From Helicobacter sp. (GTDB lineage: Bacteria > Campylobacterota > Campylobacteria > Campylobacterales > Helicobacteraceae), in the NCBI RefSeq assembly GCF_014799995.1, contig NZ_JAAVGY010000005.1, forward strand, positions 1 through 64,000: DNA of 64,000 bases, written 5' to 3'. Numbering within the stretch: the first letter of the stretch is position 1; every line of letters begins with the position of its first letter. The position numbers and the translations under genes are program-made. The notes beneath the pieces are model-generated. The model was not told where the DNA came from. It worked only from the letters and a program-made list of their open reading frames with translations, and ran no database searches. Positions 16,791-26,428 of this stretch are shown in pieces.

Positions 16791-17905
16791 CAAATCCCCA
16801 ATTCTTTGGCAAGTTTATCAAACTTATCAAATCCCTTAATATTAAGTAAATTCAGTGCTTCTTTAAAGGTTTCATAGCCATTAAGTGTATCAATGATAAC
16901 ACTTTGAGTAAAGTTTTTGCTATTGGAAGCAATAATATTGGAGTAATAATTACCTCCTTTGGAATCTTTATTTTTTGAAAATTTTTCTAACTCTGCATTT
17001 TTAAAATCCTGATATTTTTCATTATCTGTTAATTTAAGTAAAAGTGCTTTGGTAGCAAGTGCTAGAGAGCTTGCCATTTCAAAATTATTTTTCAATTTTT
17101 CTATATTTGCTTGAATAGGAATTTGTCGTTTCCATTTTGATTTAAAGGCTTCACTTGGCATTAGAATTTCTCCCGCAATGTTATTGCAACGGTATTCTTC
17201 TTCTAACTCAAAATCATAAGAGCTGACGCCACTATGTTTTAGTAAAATATGCGCTAATTCGTGCAAAAGGGTAAAAATCTTTCCATTTTCACTTGTATCT
17301 TTAGAATTTATAAATATAAGTGGTGCATATTCATCATAAATGGCATAGCCTCTGCATTCATTAAAGCTGATGGCTTTACGCGTTTGATTTTGTGAAATTC
17401 CGCTTTGCTGCACGATAATATTACATTGTTCAATATTGCTTTTAAGAAAAATAAATCTTTGCCCTTTTGAGTAATTTTTTGCTTTATCAAATTGTGTAAT
17501 TTGCTTGATAGTTTGGATAATATCTTTATCTGAAGTTAAATTTTGATTTGCTAAAAACTTGCTGTGTCCATTCCTTATGAGATAATTTCTAAACCATTCT
17601 TGTTTTTTCTTGCTTGAAGCAATACAAGATTTAAGATTTTGACTAAATTCTGCACCATTACTTCTAAAATCTGGCAAAGATTCCTCCGCCTGTGGCATCT
17701 CATCTAAAAAGAGGTAAGCAAAAGGAATATCAAAAATATTTGCAAGTTTTATGAGTTTTTCAGTCGTAGTTTCAAAGGTTTTAGAGATTTGATTGATAAA
17801 ATCTTGGAATTCTTGCGCTTTTTTCTTGCCAAAAATTTTAATAATATCGCTTTCTTGATAGGGAATATTTCTTATAATTTTGCTATTTTCATAATTCAAA
17901 ATCAT
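16790..17905 (-). CDS. ImmA/IrrE-family metallopeptidase with N-terminal regulator-like part
   Basis: A 371-residue protein. The central IFTLLHELAHILLKHSG holds the HExxH zinc motif of ImmA/IrrE peptidases, and LEEEYRCNNIAGEILMP supplies the third ligand region. The first 130 residues resemble the N-terminal part of ImmA/XRE-type antitoxin partners (KIFGKKKAQEFQDFINQISK). Such proteins pair with PIN/DUF4411 toxins; the peptidase may control toxin activity or its regulator. AGGGG precedes the ATG, and TATAAT on the minus strand (17940-17945) is its likely -10. That -10 is placed back-to-back with the hsdR promoter. Confidence 0.85.
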   Translation of the reverse strand: MILNYENSKIIRNIPYQESDIIKIFGKKKAQEFQDFINQISKTFETTTEKLIKLANIFDIPFAYLFLDEMPQAEESLPDFRSNGAEFSQNLKSCIASSKKKQEWFRNYLIRNGHSKFLANQNLTSDKDIIQTIKQITQFDKAKNYSKGQRFIFLKSNIEQCNIIVQQSGISQNQTRKAISFNECRGYAIYDEYAPLIFINSKDTSENGKIFTLLHELAHILLKHSGVSSYDFELEEEYRCNNIAGEILMPSEAFKSKWKRQIPIQANIEKLKNNFEMASSLALATKALLLKLTDNEKYQDFKNAELEKFSKNKDSKGGNYYSNIIASNSKNFTQSVIIDTLNGYETFKEALNLLNIKGFDKFDKLAKELGI

Positions 17906-17939
17906 AACATATCCCCTAAAAGCTTTATAGTGTGCAGAG

Positions 17940-17945
17940 ATTATA
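17940..17945 (-). promoter_or_regulatory. -10 of the ImmA/PIN operon
   Basis: TATAAT on the minus strand, 35 bases before the ImmA start. It faces away from the hsdR -10, 33 bases from it. Confidence 0.5.
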
Positions 17946-17978
17946 GCTAAAGATTGTATCGCTTATTCTTAATTTTGT

Positions 17979-17984
17979 TATAAT
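17979..17984 (+). promoter_or_regulatory. -10 of hsdR (locus 1)
   Basis: TATAAT on the plus strand, 50 bases before the hsdR ATG. It gives hsdR its own promoter, separate from hsdM-hsdS. Confidence 0.45.
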
Positions 17985-18034
17985 ATTTTTTAAATTTTTA
18001 ATAATAAATTGCAAGTTAAACTCTAAGGAAAACA

Positions 18035-21000
18035 ATGCAAACCGATACCCTCAACGAAAGAGCCATAGAATCCCTGCTCCTTGAGCATTTGGCAAATGCG
18101 GGATATATTTGCAAAAGTGGCAAGGAAATCGAGCGCAAAGGCGGAGAGTGGATGCTCGAGAACGAGTTTAGAGAGGCAGTGCAAAGGGTTAACTTTGGGG
18201 CAGATTCTAGGCATTTGTGCAATCTTGCCTTAAGCATAGAATCTCAAGAGCGGCTTATTAGCGAGGCGTTGCAAAAGCTCAAAGCCCTTGAAAACGAGGA
18301 GCTTATGGAGGCAAACGCCAAATGCCACGCCTACCTCACACGTGGAATCACGCTTGAAGTGTTTTTCGAGGGCGAGACGCGCGGCGTTCTCTTGCGCCTT
18401 TTAGATTTTGAGAATCCCTCTAACAACTCCTTGCTTGCGTGCAATCAGCTCCATTTTGCCGCGCCGATGCCCAAAACGTCCCGATGTCGTGCTGTTTATC
18501 AATGGCTTGCCTGTGGTCGTGTGTGAGCTCAAAAATCCGCTCGATGCAAATGCGACTTTGGAAAGTGCCCATCAACAGATTCAAACCTACAAGGCGCAGA
18601 TTCCCTTTTTGTTTATCCCGAATGTACTTTGTATGCTAAGTGATGGGCTAAATGGTAAAATCTGGAGTTTAAGTGCAGACTTCGCGCGGTTTATGGTCTG
18701 GAGAAACGAGAATCAAGCCTTGCCCTTAGGAATGCCTGCCGCGTTAGAGCCGCACACACTCTTAGAGATTCTGCGCTTTTTTATCGTGTTTGAGAAGCAA
18801 ACATTTAACGACAAATCGGGCTTATCTAGCACGCAGATTGTTAAGAAACTCGCCGCTTATCATCAATATTATGCTGTGCAAAAGGCGATAGAATCAGTGA
18901 AAGTCGCGATGTGCGGGGACAAAAGAGGCGGGGTGATATGGCACACGCAAGGCAGCGGAAAGAGTCTTACGATGGTGTTTTTTAGCGCAAAGGCGATTGC
19001 GACTTTTGGAAATCCTACTTTGCTTGTTATCACCGATAGGAACGACCTTGATGAGCAATTGTTTGAGACTTTCGCAAAGGCAAAGGAACTTTTGCGCACA
19101 GAGCCAACTCTCGCAACGAGCACGCAGGATTTAAAACCAAGCTCAAAAGGGCAAGTGGGGGCATTGTTTTTAGCACGATTCAGAAGTTTAGGAGCGAATC
19201 GGAAAGCTTCGAGCTTTTAAGTCAAAGAGAAAATATTCTCGTCTTATGCGATGAGGCGCATCGAAGTCAATATGGATTCGAGGCGAGGCTTGATGAGCAG
19301 GCGCAGCTGCGCTATGGCTATGCAAAATATTTGCGAGACGCGCTGCCAAATGCGACTTATTTGGGCTTTAGCGGCACGCCAATTGAAAAAGCAGACGCCG
19401 ACACGCGCCGTGTGTTTGGAGAATATATTGATATTTATGATATTGCTAGGGCGGTCGAGGATAAAGCCACGGTGGGAATCTATTATGAAAGTCGGTTGGT
19501 TAAAATTGGGCTTAGTGAGGAGGGGCAAGAGATTTTAAAAGAGCTTGATTCTAAGCTTGTTACAAGCAAGGAACAAGACAGAATCAACGCCAAAGCCACG
19601 AGGCTATGCGAGATTGTCGGGGCGAAAAATCGGCTTGAAGTCGTGGCAAAAGATATTGTGGAACATTTTAGCAAGAGGCAAGAGGCGTTAAAAGGCAAGG
19701 CGATGATTGTTTGTATGAGCCGAGAAATTGCCGTTTCTTTGTATGATATAATCGTGAATCTTATGCCCTCTTGGCATAGTGATGATTATCAAAAGGGCGC
19801 ATTAAAGGTGATTATGACAGCAAATAGCAGCGATGGTGCGCATTTAGCCAACACCATACGAGCAAGGCACAAAGAAGCGAGATTGCCAAACGTTTTAAAG
19901 ATATTGATGATACGCTTGACATTGTTATCGTTTGTGATATGTGGCTCACGGGCTTTGATGTGCCACCTTTGCATACGCTCTATATGGATAAATTCCTAAG
20001 TGGACATAATCTCATGCAAGCCATTGCGAGGGTAAATCGCGTCTATAAAGACAAGCCTGCGGGGCTGATTGTCGATTATCTGGGGATTGCCCATGAGCTC
20101 AAAAATGCGTTGGAGTTTTATACCCAAAGTGGGGGCAAGGGCGAGTTTGTGCAGGATAAAGACAAAATCATTGACAAAATGCAAGAAAACTATGAAATTT
20201 TGATGCAGATGATTCAGGGAATTAATCCCTTAGACTATTTCGCGCTTGATAGTCAAGGCAAGCTTGCATTGATTGCCCAGACTTTAGAAACGATTCTTGC
20301 CCAAGAAAATGGCAAAAAGCGATTCTTGGACACTGCGGCAAGGCTCTTGAGGGCTTATGCAATGGCTTTGCCCTGCGCGGAGGCAGAATCGCTTGCAAAA
20401 GCTGTGGCATTTTTTGATTTAATCAAAAGAACATTGAAAAAATACGAGCGCGGACGGATAGAAACGGAGATGATTTCTCAAAGTGCAATCAAGCAAATTA
20501 TTAATGATGCAATCGTAAGCGATGGGGTGATTGATTTGCTAGGGCATTCGGGGATTGCAAAGCCAAATCTTGCGATTTTATCCGAAGAATTTTTGGGCGA
20601 GCTTGCGAACCACAAACACCCAAACCTTGCCTTGCAGACATTGCAAAAACTCTTAAATGATGAACTCTCTGCGCGGCTTGCGAACGCGATTTCTGCCCAA
20701 AGTCTTATGGAGAGGCTCAAAAACACAATGCGTCAATACCAAAATAATCTGATGAGCGTTACAGAAGCCATTGAAGAGCTGATTATTTTAAGTAAAGAGT
20801 TGATTGCTGGCGAGAAGCAAAAGCAAGCAATGGGGCTTAAAGATTATGAGTTTGCCTTTTATGAAGCCATTGCACAAAATCAAAGCGCAAAAGAGCTGAT
20901 GAGCCAAGACACTCTCAAAGAACTTGCCATAGCCGTTTTTGAGATACTCAAGAAAAATGTTACATTGGATTGGCAATATAAAGAGAATGTGCGAGCTAGG

Positions 21001-21123
21001 TTGCGTTTGGCGGTTAAAAAGGTGCTTAGAGAATATGGCTATCCGCCCGATATGCAAAAACTAGCAGTAGATAGAGTGATTGAGCAAGCCGAGCTTGTGG
21101 CAAAAGATTTGATAGAATCATAA
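18035..21123 (+). pseudogene. hsdR: Type I restriction endonuclease HsdR (locus 1) with three frameshifts
   Basis: Four overlapping frames together give one HsdR of about 1,030 residues. The nuclease region has RPDVVLFINGLPVVVCELK, the helicase Walker A is IWHTQGSGKS, the DEAD-type motif is LCDEAHRSQYGFE, followed by FSGTPIEK and DMWLTGFDVP. Each break is one base in a short A run: an extra A at 18473-18476, a missing A at 19133-19136 and a missing A at 19850-19851. Correcting each gives seamless family sequence. The protein would be the ATP-driven translocase and nuclease of the complex. As written, no frame contains both nuclease and full motor, so restriction by this locus is off unless these are base-call errors. 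ATG 18035 follows AAGGA. Confidence 0.9.
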
Positions 21124-21150
21124 GAAAAATTCGACACAAGGAGAAATAGC

Positions 21151-21795
21151 ATGAAAAATGGAATTACGCCTAATCCAAATAATCCCTTTCCTATGCAGGG
21201 GATTTCATATATTACATACGTTAAGCCAACACTCAAGAATCCTAACATTATCGTGGGTGATTTCACGTATATTAGCGATTCGGATTTTGAAAGCCATGTA
21301 ACACATCATTATGATTTTAATGGCGACAAGATCATCATTGGCAAATTTTGCCAAATCGCTGCGGGTGTGGAGTTTATTATGAATGGCGCAAATCATCAAA
21401 TGAATGCTGTGAGCACCTTTCCTTTTTATATCTTTGAAGGTTGGGATATGGAAGTGCCCTCGCCTAGCGATTTGCCCTTAAGAGGCGATACAATCATTGG
21501 TAATGATGTTTGGATTGGTCAAAATGCAACGATACTTCCGGGTGTTCAAATCGGCGATGGGGCGATTATTGGCGCAAATAGTGTCGTGGGTAGCAATGTT
21601 GCGCCCTATACGATTGTGGTTGGGAATCCTGCGAGAGTGATTAAAAAGAGATTTGATGAGGAGCTGATTGCACTTCTGCTTCGGCTTAAGTGGTGGGATA
21701 AAAGTATCGATACAATCAATTCCTTGATTCCGATTCTCACAAATAGCAATCTTGACTTTGTCAAAGGAGAGATTCGCAAACTCGTGGAAAAGTAA
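21151..21795 (+). CDS. Vat-like xenobiotic O-acetyltransferase (left-handed beta helix)
   Basis: A 214-residue hexapeptide-repeat protein of the CatB/Vat class. It has the characteristic loop with catalytic His (FIMNGANHQMNAVSTFPF), then IGNDVWIGQNATILPGVQIG and VVGNPARVIKKRF. This family transfers acetyl from acetyl-CoA to chloramphenicol or streptogramin A, but many chromosomal members have unknown substrates, so resistance is only a possibility. ACAAGGAG lies upstream of the ATG. It follows hsdR by 27 bases and may be read through from it. Confidence 0.88.
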   Translation: MKNGITPNPNNPFPMQGISYITYVKPTLKNPNIIVGDFTYISDSDFESHVTHHYDFNGDKIIIGKFCQIAAGVEFIMNGANHQMNAVSTFPFYIFEGWDMEVPSPSDLPLRGDTIIGNDVWIGQNATILPGVQIGDGAIIGANSVVGSNVAPYTIVVGNPARVIKKRFDEELIALLLRLKWWDKSIDTINSLIPILTNSNLDFVKGEIRKLVEK

Positions 21796-21896
21796 TATTT
21801 GCAGAATCATTATAGATAGCCATCTTTTAAATGCTTCAGAATATTTGCCCTTAACTTGCATTTATGCTATTATGTGCAAAAACAAAAGGAGCACCA

Positions 21897-22590
21897 ATGG
21901 CACATCTCTTACGGATCGTCTATCCCCAATGGCAGGGCGGCGACATCGCGGGCTGGTTTGATGACCTAAGCCCAAAAGAGGCGGCGCAGGGCTATGTCTT
22001 GGGCGCGCAGATTCTCGCGCTGCTCGCCGATTCTATCGCGCCTTGCGACACGGCGGTGGTGAATGTCGCGACCGATTTTGCGCTCGATAGCGTGGGGCGG
22101 CGCGTTGTGCAAGACGGAATCATCGACAAAAACACGTTGTTGCAACAGACCAAAAACGCGCTCGCGATTCTTGTGGAGCGCAAGCCCGTAAGGATTCTGA
22201 CACTCGGCGGCGATTGCACCGCAAAAGGCGCTGCTCGTGGGCTTGCATTCAGACGAGGCAACGCATTATGCGGCGCGCCAAAGGGAGTTTTGGCTCGAAT
22301 CCCTCGCGCCAAAAGAGGCGAGAGATTCTAAAAATGTCTTGCAATGGCTCGAAAAAGTCGGGGCAAAAAAGGTTGTGATTCATCTTGATTTAGATGTGCT
22401 CGACCCAAAAGAACTCTATGCCGCTGTGGGCAACACGGGGCAAATGAGCATAGAACAAGTGTCGCAAATCATTCAAGACGTGGCGCAAAAATATGATGTG
22501 GTGGGGCTAAGTATCGCCGAACATCTGCCACAAGTGCAAATCAAGCTCAAAAGGCTTTTGCAAGGTTTGCCGCTAGTAAAAGAAAATTAG
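21897..22590 (+). pseudogene. Arginase/formimidoylglutamase-family gene with internal deletion
   Basis: The N-terminal part (21897 to about 22220) reads MAHLLRIVYPQWQGGDIAG to ILTLGGDC, the start of a ureohydrolase. It then jumps into another frame at ALLVGLHSDEATHYAARQRE and ends with HLDLDVLDPKELYAAVG, the second manganese motif (DxDxxDP). In intact homologues about 80 residues between these points carry the first metal motif (DAHxD) and active-site residues; they are missing here. The gene therefore has a deletion that also shifts frame, with a junction near 22215-22230, and cannot make an active enzyme. AAAAGGAG and a TATTAT-like -10 remain upstream. The sequence is GC-rich compared with its neighbours. 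Confidence 0.85.
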
Positions 22591-22623
22591 GAAAACGCGA
22601 GGAAATAAATCGGGAGATTTCAA

Positions 22624-22968
22624 ATGAACCTTAAAACAGCCTACCTTTTCTTAACACTTGCAATCCTTACAGAAGTGCTTGCGGTGCATATCATGAAAGC
22701 AAGCGAGGGCGCAATCTTTGGATACGCGTCTATGCTGCTCTTGCTTGTGGTTTCGTATTATCTTATGGCTCTCTCGCTCAAAAGACTTTCGGTGAGTGTC
22801 GCCTATGCGATTTGGGAAGTTTTGGGGACATTATGCGTATTGGGACTTAGCATTTTCTATTTCAACGAAGAATTATTATGGACGCAAAAGCTAGGAATCG
22901 TGCTTTCTTTTTGTGGCATTGGGCTGATTAACTATGCCGAATTGCGCAACAACAAAAAGGAATCCTAA
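22624..22968 (+). CDS. SMR-family transporter subunit A (MdtI/EmrE-like)
   Basis: A 114-residue protein with four membrane helices. The essential membrane Glu lies in helix 1 (TLAILTEVLAVHIMKAS), and the GCIYAIWxxxG-type motif reads SVAYAIWEVLGTL. It would be a proton-coupled exporter of cationic drugs or guanidinium-like compounds. Its stop is one base before the start of the second SMR gene, so the two probably form a heterodimer as MdtI/MdtJ and EbrA/EbrB do. Confidence 0.9.
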   Translation: MNLKTAYLFLTLAILTEVLAVHIMKASEGAIFGYASMLLLLVVSYYLMALSLKRLSVSVAYAIWEVLGTLCVLGLSIFYFNEELLWTQKLGIVLSFCGIGLINYAELRNNKKES

Positions 22969-22969
22969 A

Positions 22970-23290
22970 ATGAGTTGGGCATTGGGGCTTGTCATTTTCG
23001 CAGCTATCTTAGATATTTTTGCAAATTTGTTTCTCAAAAAATCTAACGCCTTTACGCACAAGGGCTATGCGGCAGCGTGTATTATTATGATATGGGCAGC
23101 ATTTATCGCATTGACTTTCGCGATTGAAACATTGCCACTTAGCGTTGCATACTCCACGTGGGGCGCAGTGGGCATTATCGGCACAACGGCGGGAGGATAT
23201 ATTTTATTCAAAGAAAGAATCGGCATAATAGGCTATGTGGGCATTGCAATCATTCTATGCGCTGTGATTTTGCTGCATATCGATGTTTAG
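22970..23290 (+). CDS. SMR-family transporter subunit B (MdtJ-like)
   Basis: A 106-residue protein with four membrane helices. Helix 1 reads LVIFAAILDIFANLFLKKS, with Asp at the position where homodimeric SMR proteins have Glu. SVAYSTWGAVGIIG is the family signature. The altered acidic residue suggests a non-equivalent partner of the preceding subunit. The start 22970 is preferred to 22934 because the latter lies deep inside the upstream gene. Confidence 0.88.
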   Translation: MSWALGLVIFAAILDIFANLFLKKSNAFTHKGYAAACIIMIWAAFIALTFAIETLPLSVAYSTWGAVGIIGTTAGGYILFKERIGIIGYVGIAIILCAVILLHIDV

Positions 23291-23386
23291 ATAAGCGTAA
23301 AAAGAGTAAATTAATAAGCCTGCTTGTAACATTGGCTTTAGAAATCGTTGCAATATGTGGGCGAGATTCTTTAAAAGGAGCATAAA

Positions 23387-23761
23387 ATGAACGCTGTTTT
23401 TGTGAGCAAAAATGCGCAAGAACTTTGCGTGTATGCGAAAGAAAAATATGGCGATGAGCTCGAATTTTTATGGCAGAAATTTCCAAAAAACGCCGTTTTG
23501 CGCAAGAAAGAAAGCAAGAAATGGTACGCGGTTTTTTTGGTGATTGACAAAACCAAGCTTGGCTTAAAAGAATCGGGTGATGTCGAGATAATCAATCTCA
23601 AGCTCGACCCACAAGATGTCTTGGCATTTGTCGATAATGAGTTTTGCTTCAAGGCATGGCACATGAACAAGAAACATTGGATAAGCATTTTGCTCACGGG
23701 CAAGACATTGCCACTCAAACAACTCTATCAATTCCTAGACGAAAGCTATACGCTCGCCTAA
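23387..23761 (+). CDS. MmcQ/YjbR-like protein
   Basis: A 124-residue protein with the CyaY-like alpha/beta fold of the MmcQ/YjbR family. Signature parts are LEFLWQKFPKNAVLRKKESKKWYAVF, then INLKLDPQDVLAFVD and the C-terminal HWISILLTGKTLPLKQL (family: HWxxVxLDGxxP). Family members are called DNA-binding without firm proof, and the function is unknown. AAAAGGAG precedes the ATG. It ends at a strong hairpin and converges on the hsdM of locus 2. Confidence 0.82.
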   Translation: MNAVFVSKNAQELCVYAKEKYGDELEFLWQKFPKNAVLRKKESKKWYAVFLVIDKTKLGLKESGDVEIINLKLDPQDVLAFVDNEFCFKAWHMNKKHWISILLTGKTLPLKQLYQFLDESYTLA

Positions 23762-23790
23762 GCTTGGAATCTTGCGGCAAGATTCCAAGC
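23762..23790. terminator. Bidirectional hairpin terminator
   Basis: A perfect 13-bp stem (GCTTGGAATCTTG with its complement) and a 3-base loop lie right after the YjbR-like stop and before the converging hsdM stop. There is no T run on the plus strand, so efficiency is uncertain. Confidence 0.6.
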
Positions 23791-23861
23791 CAAGCCCGCC
23801 CTATATCTTCGCGTCAAACACGATTTTGTTTTGCGCTAAAATCGCTGTGCCTCACACTTCC

Positions 23862-25388
23862 TTAAAGCTCCGCAACGATTGCATCAATCTGCGCTCTTAA
23901 AGCACTTTGAGCCTTGACTATCTCTTTAATCTCTGCATTTAGAAGCGTTATATCAACCGCTTCTCGCGTATCCTTTGCCTCCACATAGCTAGAGACGCTT
24001 AGATTATAATCATTCCTTGCGATTTGCTCTTTTGGCACGAGCGCACTGACAAACTCTTGATTATCCCTTGCCTTGTAGGATTCTAAAATCTTTTCTAAAT
24101 TCTGCGGTGAGAGCATATTTTTATTAGTTACTTTGATAAACTCCTCTACGGCATTGATAAATAGAACCTTATCGTCCCTCTTATTCTTGCGCAATACCAA
24201 GATGCACACTGCTATGCCTGTGCCAAAGAAAAGATTAGGCGCAAGAGCGATTATGCAATCAACGAAATTTTCCTCTATCAAATACTTTCTTATATCCCGC
24301 TCTGCCCCGCTTCTATACATTACGCCCGGGAAGCAGACAATCGCCGCACTGCCTTTCTCGCTAAGCCACGCCAAAGCGTGCATTACAAAAGCCAAATCAG
24401 CCTTTGATTCAGGAGCTAAAACCCCCGCCTTAGAAAATCTCTCATCATTGATTAAAAATGCATTACTTTTGCCCTCCCATTTGATACTATAAGGGGGATT
24501 GCTAACGATTGCGTCAAAAGGTTCGGCTTCTTTGTGTTTTTCATTAGGCTTTGTCAAAGTATCGCCGTGCGCTATATCAAAACGCGTCCATTCCACATTA
24601 TGCAGTAGCATATTCATTCTTGCGAGGTTATAAGTGGTGATATTGATTTCTTGTCCAAAATAGCCTAATTTCGGGTCTTTTTTCAAAATCTTTTTATATT
24701 GCAAGAGTAGTGAGCCACTCCCACAAGCAGGGTCATAGACTTTATTAGGTTTAGGATTATGGCAGAGTGTGATTTCTACGAGAAGCTTACTAACTTCTTG
24801 AGGAGTGAAAAACTCCCCGCCACTTTTCCCCGCACTGCTTGCATACATTTTCATCAAATATTCATACGCATCACCAAAGACATCAATTTCATTCGCGTTA
24901 TAATGCAGCTCCAAACCCCAAATCGCTTTCATTATGCTTAAAATCTTTTTATTGCGCTCACTATTGGAGTTGCCAAGTTTATTAGAGTATAAATCCATAT
25001 CCGCGAAAAGCCCCTCAAATTGCCTAAAGCTTTCATAATTCTTGCTACTTGTTTGGATTTCTTTAAAATATCCGCTTAAAGTCTCATTGAGTTTCTCTAA
25101 ATCAGCATTTTTAAGCACATTAGAAAACAACGCACTAGGCTTGATAAAAAATCCATAGGCATTGAGGATAGTCTCCCTGCCATTCTCTGCTTCCTCATCG
25201 CTTAAGTTTTCATAGTCTGTATTGTGTAATTCAGCAATGCTATTTTTGAGTTTCTCACTGATAAAGTAATAAAACAAAAACCCCAAAACATAGCTTTTGA
25301 AGTCCCAGCCATCGACACTTCCTCTTAAGTCATTGGCGATTTTCCATATCGTTTTATGGAGTTCCTCTCTTTGCTCTACGCTCTTCAT
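23862..25388 (-). CDS. hsdM: Type I restriction-modification methyltransferase HsdM (locus 2)
   Basis: An intact 508-residue HsdM of the EcoR124-like (type IC) branch. The N-terminal helical domain starts EELHKTIWKIANDLRGSVDG; GGEFFTPQEVSKLLVEI leads to VYDPACGSGSLLLQYKK (AdoMet site) and IVSNPPYSIKWEG (catalytic NPPY). The C-terminal helices contact HsdS. It modifies adenine at the locus 2 site. It is last in its locus: hsdR, small frame, hsdS, two toxin-antitoxin pairs, then hsdM. GGATAAAACG precedes the ATG. The M and S genes are intact here while hsdR is broken. Confidence 0.93.
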   Translation of the reverse strand: MKSVEQREELHKTIWKIANDLRGSVDGWDFKSYVLGFLFYYFISEKLKNSIAELHNTDYENLSDEEAENGRETILNAYGFFIKPSALFSNVLKNADLEKLNETLSGYFKEIQTSSKNYESFRQFEGLFADMDLYSNKLGNSNSERNKKILSIMKAIWGLELHYNANEIDVFGDAYEYLMKMYASSAGKSGGEFFTPQEVSKLLVEITLCHNPKPNKVYDPACGSGSLLLQYKKILKKDPKLGYFGQEINITTYNLARMNMLLHNVEWTRFDIAHGDTLTKPNEKHKEAEPFDAIVSNPPYSIKWEGKSNAFLINDERFSKAGVLAPESKADLAFVMHALAWLSEKGSAAIVCFPGVMYRSGAERDIRKYLIEENFVDCIIALAPNLFFGTGIAVCILVLRKNKRDDKVLFINAVEEFIKVTNKNMLSPQNLEKILESYKARDNQEFVSALVPKEQIARNDYNLSVSSYVEAKDTREAVDITLLNAEIKEIVKAQSALRAQIDAIVAEL

Positions 25389-25426
25389 CGTTTTATCCTT
25401 TGTATGATATTGCCATTTGTTTATCT

Positions 25427-25689
25427 CTATTTATCCTTATAGTGCCCGCCTACTTGCACAACTTCACAAGAATCTTCCTTAATTCTATAAATAATGCGAT
25501 GTTTAGAATCAATCCTGCGAGAATAGCATCCACTCAAATCCCCCTTAAGCTTTTCAGGCTTTCCTAGCCCGCTTTTAGGATTTCTTGCAATGTCTTTTAA
25601 AAGCGTATTGATTTTGGCAAACATTTTTTATCATTTTCAAAGGCTAGATATTCAAGAAAAGCATTTGCTTGAAATGTAATCTTATGCAT
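25427..25689 (-). pseudogene. YoeB/Txe-family toxin, frameshifted
   Basis: From ATG 25689, overlapping the antitoxin stop by eight bases, the sequence reads MHKITFQANAFLEYLAFENDKK and then shifts frame at A6 (plus-strand T run 25624-25629). The next frame continues MFAKINTLLKDIARNP, then GKPEKLKGDLSGCYSRRID and HRIIYRIKED. These are the YoeB core, with catalytic Glu/Arg/His-type residues and a HY C-terminus. With 7 A the reading would be continuous for about 87 residues, the normal YoeB length. YoeB toxins cleave mRNA at the ribosome. As written the toxin is off; an internal start at 25624 would lack the first strand and helix. Confidence 0.8.
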
Positions 25690-26032
25690 TGCTCCAGCCT
25701 TGTTGCGCTCTTTGGATTAATGCTTCCTTTTCCTCATTAGTTTTGGCTTTAGCAGTGGCTTTTGAAAATTCCTCAAACTCCTCCCAAGTAAAAGTAATGC
25801 CCTTGCCCTCATCAATCTCTTTAATGCGTCTTTTAATCTCTGTTATATTTTCTTTGCTATAAATGGGATTTTTTGCTTCTCTTATAAGCTCAAAAGGGAT
25901 TTTTTGCTCTCTCACTGCTGCTTTTAAAAACATTCTTAACGCAGTAGTAATATCCAAGCCCAAATCATCAAAAAGCCTTTCAGCCTCTTCTTTGAGTTCT
26001 TTATCAATCCTTACTTGCACCAAACTTGTCAT
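25682..26032 (-). CDS. RelB/DinJ-family antitoxin
   Basis: A 116-residue protein. The ribbon-helix-helix N-terminus reads TSLVQVRIDKELKEEAERLF and continues DLGLDITTALRMFLKAAV, as in DinJ/RelB. The acidic C-terminal tail would wrap the toxin. The start at 26032 has AAAGGA upstream; the longer in-frame start at 26095 has no ribosome site. It pairs with the YoeB-like gene by an eight-base overlap and would neutralise the toxin and repress the operon. It is intact although its toxin is not. Confidence 0.85.
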   Translation of the reverse strand: MTSLVQVRIDKELKEEAERLFDDLGLDITTALRMFLKAAVREQKIPFELIREAKNPIYSKENITEIKRRIKEIDEGKGITFTWEEFEEFSKATAKAKTNEEKEALIQRAQQGWSNA

Positions 26033-26167
26033 TTTTGTTCCTTTATTAGATATGGATTTGTATATATTATACATACTAAACCAATAAAAAGTCATTAAAT
26101 TTTATGATTTTACTTATCATCTTTGTATAGGCAAGCTTTTAGATTCCACTTTTTCAATTCCTGTATT

Positions 26168-26428
26168 TCATTTATAAATGCCACCTCTTGAATCCGTATC
26201 ATACGCATAAATCAAAATCTCTTTTTCTCTTATTTCATACAAGATTCTATATTTGCCAATCCTTAAACGATAGCAATTTTGTGTGTCTTGTAGTCTTTTA
26301 ATATCTTGCGTGTTTGAGTAGGGATTTTGTGCGATTTGCTCTAATGCGCTGATGACTTTAGGAGCTAAGTCGTGGTGCTTTTGCAGGAATTTCTTGACTT
26401 CCTTGCTATATCCTAAGGAATAATTCAT
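26168..26428 (-). CDS. RelE/ParE-superfamily toxin
   Basis: An 86-residue RelE-fold protein: YSLGYSKEVKKFLQKHHDL, then RLQDTQNCYRLRIGKYRILYEI and DTDSRGGIYK. The Arg-rich strand (RLRIGKYRILY) is typical of mRNA-cleaving RelE toxins. It starts four bases inside the preceding RelB gene (ATGA overlap). Unlike the neighbouring YoeB gene, the frame is intact. Confidence 0.87.
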   Translation of the reverse strand: MNYSLGYSKEVKKFLQKHHDLAPKVISALEQIAQNPYSNTQDIKRLQDTQNCYRLRIGKYRILYEIREKEILIYAYDTDSRGGIYK

